A stretch of 9,918 nt of DNA, taken from contig JBLHUT010000129.1 in assembly GCA_047629975.1 (NCBI GenBank), forward strand, positions 1-9,918. Reading direction: 5' to 3'. This DNA is from JBLHUT01 sp047629975. GTDB taxonomy: Bacteria; Pseudomonadota; Alphaproteobacteria; Rhodobacterales; Rhodobacteraceae. Of this stretch, positions 6,444-9,918 are shown one piece after another. Each line of letters begins with the position of its first letter. Position 1 is the stretch's first letter. The notes below the pieces were generated by a model. The model worked only from the letters and a program-made list of their open reading frames with translations, did no database searches and was not told the DNA's origin. Made by a program: the position numbers and the translations under genes.

Positions 6444-7364
6444 TCATGCCACAGCGCGAAGATCGGCAATCCGCACACCAACGCCCGGTAAATTGCGCAC
6501 GGTCGACGGGCCACAAGACACGATTTGCGTGTTGGTCGGGTCGGCAAACAACGCATGCAAAAGACGGTTGGTCAACGCGTGGCCTGCTTTGTATCCGGTA
6601 TAAGCCCCCAGCAACGGCGCCCCTGCCAAAGCCAGATCCCCCAGCGCGTCCAGCATCTTGTGACGGACCGGCTCATCAGGATGACGAAACCCGCCCGGGC
6701 TCAGCACCGACGCGCCGTCAACAACAACCGCGTTGCGCAACGATCCACCAAGCGCCAGCCCCGCGGCCTGCATCGCATCCACATCCGATTTGCGGCAAAA
6801 CGTTCTGCTGTCGCACAATTCACGCACAAATGCCCCGTTCGCCATATTCAGGCATCGCGACTGTCGACCGATGGCGGCGTCAGCAAAGTCGATCTCGAAG
6901 TCGATACTGAGCGAAAACGCAGGCGCAATACGCGCCACTGCGTCGCCTTCGGTCACTTCCACAGTCTTGAGCACGCGGATCGCACGGACAGGCACATCCA
7001 GATGCTGCACACCGGCCTTGAGAATGGCTGCGACAAACGGGGCCGCACTTCCATCCACAATCGGAACTTCCGGCCCGGACACTTCAACCAGAGCGTTGTG
7101 AATACCGCATCCGGCAAGGGCTGCCATGATGTGCTCGATCGTGGAAACGCTTACGCCATCCGCGTTTTTGATAAGGGTGCACAACCGGGAACGTTCAACC
7201 ATATCCCAACGTGCCGGAATATAGGCGTCGCCCTCGACACGGTCGCTACGCTTGAACCAGATGCCCGTTCCGGCAGCCGCAGGAGAGACAGTCATACGCA
7301 CAGCGCGGCCCGAATGCAGCCCGACGCCGTTAACCGTAAACGCTGTTTTCAATGTTGCCTGCAT
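6444..7364 (-). CDS. lpxC: UDP-3-O-acyl-N-acetylglucosamine deacetylase LpxC
   Basis: LpxC is the zinc hydrolase that removes the acetyl group from UDP-3-O-acyl-GlcNAc, the committed cytoplasmic step of lipid A synthesis. The 306-residue length is normal. The N-terminal domain starts QATLKTAFTVNGVGLHSGR and contains STIEHIMAAL, giving the general base Glu77 and zinc ligand His78. The second domain has SRTFCRKSDVDAMQAAGLAL (186-205), EPVRHKMLDALGD with zinc ligands His235 and Asp239, and GHALTNRLLHAL with the catalytic His262. All expected active-site residues are present. A GAGGG Shine-Dalgarno lies 4 bases before the ATG. The gene follows ftsZ in the same direction, but behind a strong terminator and a long leader, so it probably has its own promoter. 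LpxC level is tightly controlled in Gram-negative bacteria. Confidence 0.97.
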   Translation of the reverse strand: MQATLKTAFTVNGVGLHSGRAVRMTVSPAAAGTGIWFKRSDRVEGDAYIPARWDMVERSRLCTLIKNADGVSVSTIEHIMAALAGCGIHNALVEVSGPEVPIVDGSAAPFVAAILKAGVQHLDVPVRAIRVLKTVEVTEGDAVARIAPAFSLSIDFEIDFADAAIGRQSRCLNMANGAFVRELCDSRTFCRKSDVDAMQAAGLALGGSLRNAVVVDGASVLSPGGFRHPDEPVRHKMLDALGDLALAGAPLLGAYTGYKAGHALTNRLLHALFADPTNTQIVSCGPSTVRNLPGVGVRIADLRAVA

Positions 7365-7399
7365 AACACCCTCTTAACCTTTTGCCGAAGGCCGTACCT

Positions 7400-7417
7400 T
7401 GGAATATTTGGAATATT
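7400..7417. repeat. Tandem 9-mer TGGAATATT x2
   Basis: TGGAATATT occurs twice head to tail (7400-7408, 7409-7417), 36-53 bases upstream of the lpxC start codon. Each copy contains the palindrome AATATT. Position and spacing would suit a protein-binding site or a leader-RNA element, but this is an inference. Confidence 0.5.
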
Positions 7418-7481
7418 GCGACACCCGCACAAGAACAACACAATCTTTGTGACCGTCTGAAACAATACATCCGGCCGCATC

Positions 7482-7495
7482 GGCAATAAATTGCC
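7482..7495. promoter_or_regulatory. Near-palindrome GGCAAT-AA-ATTGCC upstream of lpxC
   Basis: GGCAAT (7482-7487) and ATTGCC (7490-7495) are perfect inverted repeats two bases apart, about 120 bases upstream of the lpxC start. It is a possible operator; with only two bases between the arms it is unlikely to be an RNA hairpin. No regulator is identified. Confidence 0.3.
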
Positions 7496-7626
7496 AAAGG
7501 CACACAACACACCGACAAGCCGTTGAGTAAATTGAAAAATACTGAGGACAATTCTGTTGTGAGCAGCTCGGTAAAAGTACTGGAAAACGAAGTTTCAGGC
7601 GCATTCTATCGGTCGGAAATAAAATA

Positions 7627-7654
7627 GGCCCACAGTGTTTGCGCACTGTGGGCC
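7627..7654. terminator. Bidirectional intrinsic terminator after ftsZ
   Basis: GGCCCACAGTG (7627-7637) pairs perfectly with CACTGTGGGCC (7644-7654) around a 6-base loop. On the - strand, the ftsZ direction, the stem is followed by TATTTTATTT; on the + strand it is followed by TTGTTTT. It lies 57 bases beyond the ftsZ stop codon. This is the clearest factor-independent terminator in the window and separates ftsZ from lpxC. Confidence 0.88.
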
Positions 7655-7666
7655 TTGTTTTCATCC

Positions 7667-7687
7667 GGCCCGAACATGGCTCGGGCC
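7667..7687. terminator. Second hairpin between ftsZ stop and main terminator
   Basis: GGCCCGA (7667-7673) pairs with TCGGGCC (7681-7687) around a 7-base loop. It lies 24 bases after the ftsZ stop codon, ahead of the main terminator. Its arms share GGCCC/GGGCC with the main hairpin, so cross-pairing between the two is possible. There is no T-run on the ftsZ-sense side; it may protect the ftsZ mRNA 3' end or aid pausing. Confidence 0.5.
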
Positions 7688-7710
7688 ATTAACACTTTTT
7701 CAAAAGAACG

Positions 7711-9291
7711 TTAATTTGCCTGCCGGCGCAGGAAGGCGGGGATCTCGATCCGGTCCTGCTCGGAATCCGTCTCGCCAGCATCGTCGTACACCGACGGCTG
7801 TTGCAGCGCGGGTTGCTGACGGGCCTGACCGCCACTTGCCGCCTCTGCGCCCTGCCCGGACATCCGCCCGATCAAAGAGCCGATGCCGAAACGGCCCGGG
7901 CGTTCTTGCGCTGCGGGTTCGGCTGTGCGGGCTGCTGCCGGAGCGGGAGCCGGAGCATACGGCGCGCGCGGCGCTGTGCGACCAACGGCAAGCTTCAAAC
8001 GCTCAAGCGCTTCGGCAGACGGAGTGCCCGGCGCGACAGCCGCGCGTTGTCCCGAGAACATCGGTTGCTCTTCTGCTTCAAGGGCGAACACCTCTTGTGC
8101 CGGCGTGTACGCGGGAGGGGGCACGTCATCGGACTCGTCTTCAAAAACCTCGTCAGAGCCCGTCTGCTCCGAAAAGAGCGACGGTTCGACATCGGCATAA
8201 CGTTGCTCGGCCTGCTCGGCCACAAGTGGTTGTGCCTCGGGGCGTCTTTGCTCGGGGGCGGCTTTTGGCGCATCCAGCGGGCGGGCCATCGAGCGACGCG
8301 GAACCGGAACTTCCTTGGCGCTGACGTTGGCATCAATACCTGTCGCAACCACGGAAACGCGGATCATGCCTTCCATCGTTGTATCAAGGGTAGAGCCGAC
8401 AATGATGTTTGCATCCGGATCGACCTTGTCGCGGATGATGTTGGCCGCCTCGTCAAGTTCGAACAAGGTCAGGTCATAGCTGCCGGTGATGTTGATCAAC
8501 ACGCCCTTGGCGCCGTGCAGGCTGATTTCGTCCAGCAGCGGATTGGCAATGGCCTTTTCTGCGGCATGGACCGCGCGATCTTCGCCCTCGGCCTCGCCCG
8601 TGCCCATCATGGCTTTGCCCATCTCGTCCATTACGGCGCGCACATCGGCAAAATCAAGGTTGATCAGGCCGGGCCGAACCATCAGGTCGGTCACCCCTTT
8701 GACGCCCTGATAAAGCACATCGTCAGCCAGAGTGAAGGCCTCGGTAAAGGTGGTTTTCTCGTTCGCCAACCGAAAGAGATTCTGGTTGGGAATAATTATC
8801 AGAGTGTCGACAACCCGCTGCAGCGCCTCGATGCCTTCTTCGGCCTGACGCATCCGCTTGTTGCCCTCGAACTGGAACGGTTTGGTCACCACACCGACCG
8901 TCAGAACGCCAAGTTCACGTGCGGCTTGCGCGATGATCGGCGCGGCACCCGTGCCGGTACCCCCGCCCATGCCGGCAGTGATAAAGCACATGTGCGCCCC
9001 TGCAAGGTGATCGACGATTTCTTCGATGGTCTCTTCGGCGGCGGCAGCTCCGACCGAGGGGCGCGCGCCGGCGCCAAGACCTTCGGTGACCTTCAGACCC
9101 ATCTGGATCTTGGCTTTCGATTTAGATTGCTGAAGCGCCTGCGCGTCGGTGTTTGCCACGACAAACTCGACACCCTCGAGTCCCTTGTCGATCATGTTGT
9201 TCACGGCGTTGCCGCCAGCCCCGCCAACACCGAATACCGTGATCCGGGGTTTGAGGTCATCCTGGTCAGGGATCAAAAGGTTCAATGTCAT
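7711..9291 (-). CDS. ftsZ: Cell division protein FtsZ
   Basis: FtsZ is the tubulin-like GTPase that polymerises into the midcell ring and organises septal wall synthesis. The product has 526 residues, long as is usual in Alphaproteobacteria. The GTPase domain begins ITVFGVGGAGGNAVNNM (17-33), has the tubulin signature GGGTGTG at 109-115, and the T7 catalytic loop NLDFADV at 211-217. Residues up to about 333 form the globular core. A variable linker (about 334-510), rich in Ala, Pro, Glu and Gln, follows, then the conserved tail DRIEIPAFLRRQAN (513-526), which binds FtsA and other partners. Two ordered-looking islands lie in the linker (424-438 and 466-479). The start at 9291 gives the normal alphaproteobacterial N-terminus; the Shine-Dalgarno is weak (AGGCGGA). 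It is downstream of ftsA and closed by the terminator at 7627-7654. Confidence 0.98.
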   Translation of the reverse strand: MTLNLLIPDQDDLKPRITVFGVGGAGGNAVNNMIDKGLEGVEFVVANTDAQALQQSKSKAKIQMGLKVTEGLGAGARPSVGAAAAEETIEEIVDHLAGAHMCFITAGMGGGTGTGAAPIIAQAARELGVLTVGVVTKPFQFEGNKRMRQAEEGIEALQRVVDTLIIIPNQNLFRLANEKTTFTEAFTLADDVLYQGVKGVTDLMVRPGLINLDFADVRAVMDEMGKAMMGTGEAEGEDRAVHAAEKAIANPLLDEISLHGAKGVLINITGSYDLTLFELDEAANIIRDKVDPDANIIVGSTLDTTMEGMIRVSVVATGIDANVSAKEVPVPRRSMARPLDAPKAAPEQRRPEAQPLVAEQAEQRYADVEPSLFSEQTGSDEVFEDESDDVPPPAYTPAQEVFALEAEEQPMFSGQRAAVAPGTPSAEALERLKLAVGRTAPRAPYAPAPAPAAARTAEPAAQERPGRFGIGSLIGRMSGQGAEAASGGQARQQPALQQPSVYDDAGETDSEQDRIEIPAFLRRQAN

Positions 9292-9448
9292 GTTCGGTCC
9301 GCCTGTCCTAGTCGTTGCTGCTGTGTCTTTGACTGTTGTCTGCTCAGTTCAATCTGATCACTAACGGCCACCCCAACAGCCAATGAACAGTTGTTTTTTA
9401 ACGAGTCTACGCACATTGGCGCCTCTCGTCACGTGAAAATAACAAAAT

Positions 9449-9475
9449 GGCTACAAAATATAGCCGGTCACCGGC
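9449..9475 (-). promoter_or_regulatory. Overlapping, mutually exclusive hairpins after ftsA
   Basis: In the ftsA-to-ftsZ direction, GCCGG-TGA-CCGGC (9475-9463) is followed by GGCTA-N7-TAGCC (9465-9449). The two share three bases and cannot form together. The second stem is followed by a T-rich stretch (ATTTTGTTATTTT). This could be a weak terminator for ftsA or an attenuator-like switch; stems are only 5 bp. Confidence 0.35.
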
Positions 9476-9489
9476 AAGGGTTTGCCTGT

Positions 9490-9510
9490 ATAATGACGAT
9501 GACGCATTAT
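9490..9510. repeat. Inverted repeat just after the ftsA stop codon
   Basis: ATAATG (9490-9495) and CATTAT (9505-9510) are inverted copies. With a bulged A, the inner CG pairs extend the stem to 8 bp around an ATGA loop. It begins 6 bases after the ftsA stop codon on the - strand. No T-run follows, so it may simply cap the ftsA 3' end or be fortuitous. Confidence 0.3.
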
Positions 9511-9516
9511 TTGGTG

Positions 9517-9918
9517 TCACCAGTTCTCTCGCACCCATGAAAGCACGCGCTTCAAGGACCGCGCCGGGTACTTTTCAGCCGGAATATCGAAATCCCACCA
9601 TTCATCCTGAGGGTGCGCCGCAAACAGGCACAGCCCTACGGCACTCGCAAAGGCGGGCCCGGTGGCGGCCTGTGGCAGGCCTTGCACCCGCAACGGCCGT
9701 CCGAGGCGCACTTGCTGACCCAATATCTTGCTGGCCATTCCATCAAGGCCGGGTATCTGGCTTCCGCCACCTGTCAGGACGATCTGCTGGGCAGGCAATT
9801 CGTCAAAACCCGCCACATCCAGCCGCATCCTGACCTCTTCGAGGATTTCCTCGACGCGCGGCCGCATGATGCCTATCAACTCCGCGCGGCTGGCCGTGCG
9901 CCGGTCATGCTCCCAGTC
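9517..9918 (-). CDS. ftsA: Cell division protein FtsA, C-terminal part (runs off window)
   Basis: FtsA is the actin-like ATPase that anchors FtsZ filaments to the membrane and recruits later division proteins. Only the last 133 codons lie inside the window; the frame stays open to base 9918, reading DWEHDRRTASRAE before LIGIMRPRVEEILEEVRMRL. Visible features are the actin-fold segment IVLTGGGSQIPGLDGMASKI, which contributes to nucleotide binding, the RLGRPLRVQGL strand, FASAVGLCLFA, and the C-terminal amphipathic membrane-targeting helix ARSLKRVLSWVRENW with the usual basic and Trp residues, ending at TGA 9517-9519. The position directly upstream of ftsZ in the same direction is the classical dcw order. 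Assignment is secure despite truncation. Confidence 0.95.
   Translation of the reverse strand, partial: DWEHDRRTASRAELIGIMRPRVEEILEEVRMRLDVAGFDELPAQQIVLTGGGSQIPGLDGMASKILGQQVRLGRPLRVQGLPQAATGPAFASAVGLCLFAAHPQDEWWDFDIPAEKYPARSLKRVLSWVRENW

Larger units (their letters stand above)
7365..7626 (-). promoter_or_regulatory. AT-rich leader/promoter region of lpxC
   Basis: About 260 bases separate the ftsZ terminator from the lpxC start and are visibly AT-richer than the flanking genes. They contain a tandem 9-mer (7400-7417) and a near-palindrome (7482-7495). Several TTG-containing -35-like hexamers occur on the - strand (for example TTGTTT-N17-TGTGTT), but none pairs with a good TATAAT, so I do not place the start site. 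Two short frames on the - strand cross this region, but they show no family features and no clear ribosome binding site. I infer that the region holds the lpxC promoter and 5' leader. Confidence 0.5.
9292..9516. promoter_or_regulatory. ftsA-ftsZ gap, probable ftsZ control region
   Basis: This 225-base stretch carries two dyads near ftsA (9449-9475 and 9490-9510), a CACGTG palindrome (9430-9435) and an AT-rich run. The only TTAA that could belong to a CtrA site (9398-9401) has no partner seven bases away. I find no convincing -35/-10 pair on the - strand. Its length suggests separate control of ftsZ from ftsA, which is an inference. Confidence 0.4.

Noticed and set aside
7330..7664. Two small Cys-containing frames on the - strand (7330-7551 and 7374-7664) in the lpxC leader
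   Set aside because: They have no clear ribosome binding site, one begins inside the ftsZ terminator region, the other overlaps the lpxC start, and their composition is that of untranslated AT-rich sequence.
7801..9357. 518-codon open frame on the + strand, antisense to ftsZ
   Set aside because: It is a mirror of the ftsZ codon pattern in GC-rich DNA. The protein is Arg/His/Cys-rich, matches no family I recognise, and ftsZ is unmistakable on the other strand.
9489..9494. Perfect TATAAT on the + strand near the ftsA stop codon
   Set aside because: There is no -35 at 16-18 bases upstream (GGTCAC is found there) and it would only transcribe antisense to ftsA; it is part of the ATAATG/CATTAT inverted repeat.
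9292..9516. CtrA or DnaA binding sites upstream of ftsZ
   Set aside because: There is only a single TTAA with no partner at 7-base spacing, and no TTATCCACA-like box.
1..9918. A novel defence, mobile or biosynthetic system
   Set aside because: Every substantial frame with coding character belongs to a known housekeeping or metabolic family. There are no transposase, integrase, toxin-antitoxin or CRISPR-like features and no composition break pointing to an island.

Overview
The window looks like a chromosomal segment of an alphaproteobacterium, most likely of the Rhodobacteraceae/Roseobacter group. The evidence is the GC-rich sequence, the FtsZ N-terminus (MTLNLLIPDQDDLKPRITVF), the long acidic and Ala/Pro-rich FtsZ linker, and the gene order ftsA-ftsZ-lpxC-bamD-recN. 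This is an inference from protein character and gene order, not from a database search.

Layout, left to right. (1) Bases 1-258 hold the C-terminal part of a DUF427-family protein on the + strand. (2) Bases 259-394 are a convergent gap with two GC-rich hairpins back to back. (3) Bases 395-2080 hold a ClC-family chloride channel/transporter on the - strand. (4) Bases 2081-2187 are a divergent control region with a TTGCGG-N7-CCGCAA dyad. (5) Bases 2188-3564 hold an FAD-linked 2-hydroxyacid oxidase of the D-lactate dehydrogenase/GlcD type on the + strand. (6) Bases 3565-3689 are a second convergent gap. (7) From 3690 to the right edge all genes are on the - strand; in transcription order they are ftsA (C-terminal part only), ftsZ, lpxC, bamD and recN.

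The right-hand 6.2 kb is the distal end of the division and cell-wall (dcw) cluster joined to envelope genes. FtsA and FtsZ build the division ring, LpxC commits to lipid A synthesis, BamD helps insert outer-membrane proteins, and RecN repairs double-strand breaks. The block appears to be split into transcription units. A perfect 11-bp hairpin with T-rich flanks on both strands (7627-7654), plus a second hairpin beside it, closes ftsZ. An AT-richer leader of about 260 bases then precedes lpxC and contains a tandem 9-mer and a 14-base near-palindrome. ftsA and ftsZ are separated by 225 bases with overlapping, mutually exclusive hairpins.

All genes belong to known families, and I find no sign of an undescribed system, mobile element, CRISPR array, tRNA or rRNA. 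The items most worth a second look are the non-coding signals (lpxC leader, ftsA-ftsZ gap, an 11-bp direct repeat in front of recN) and a ClC protein that lacks several landmark residues of the classical H+/Cl- exchangers.
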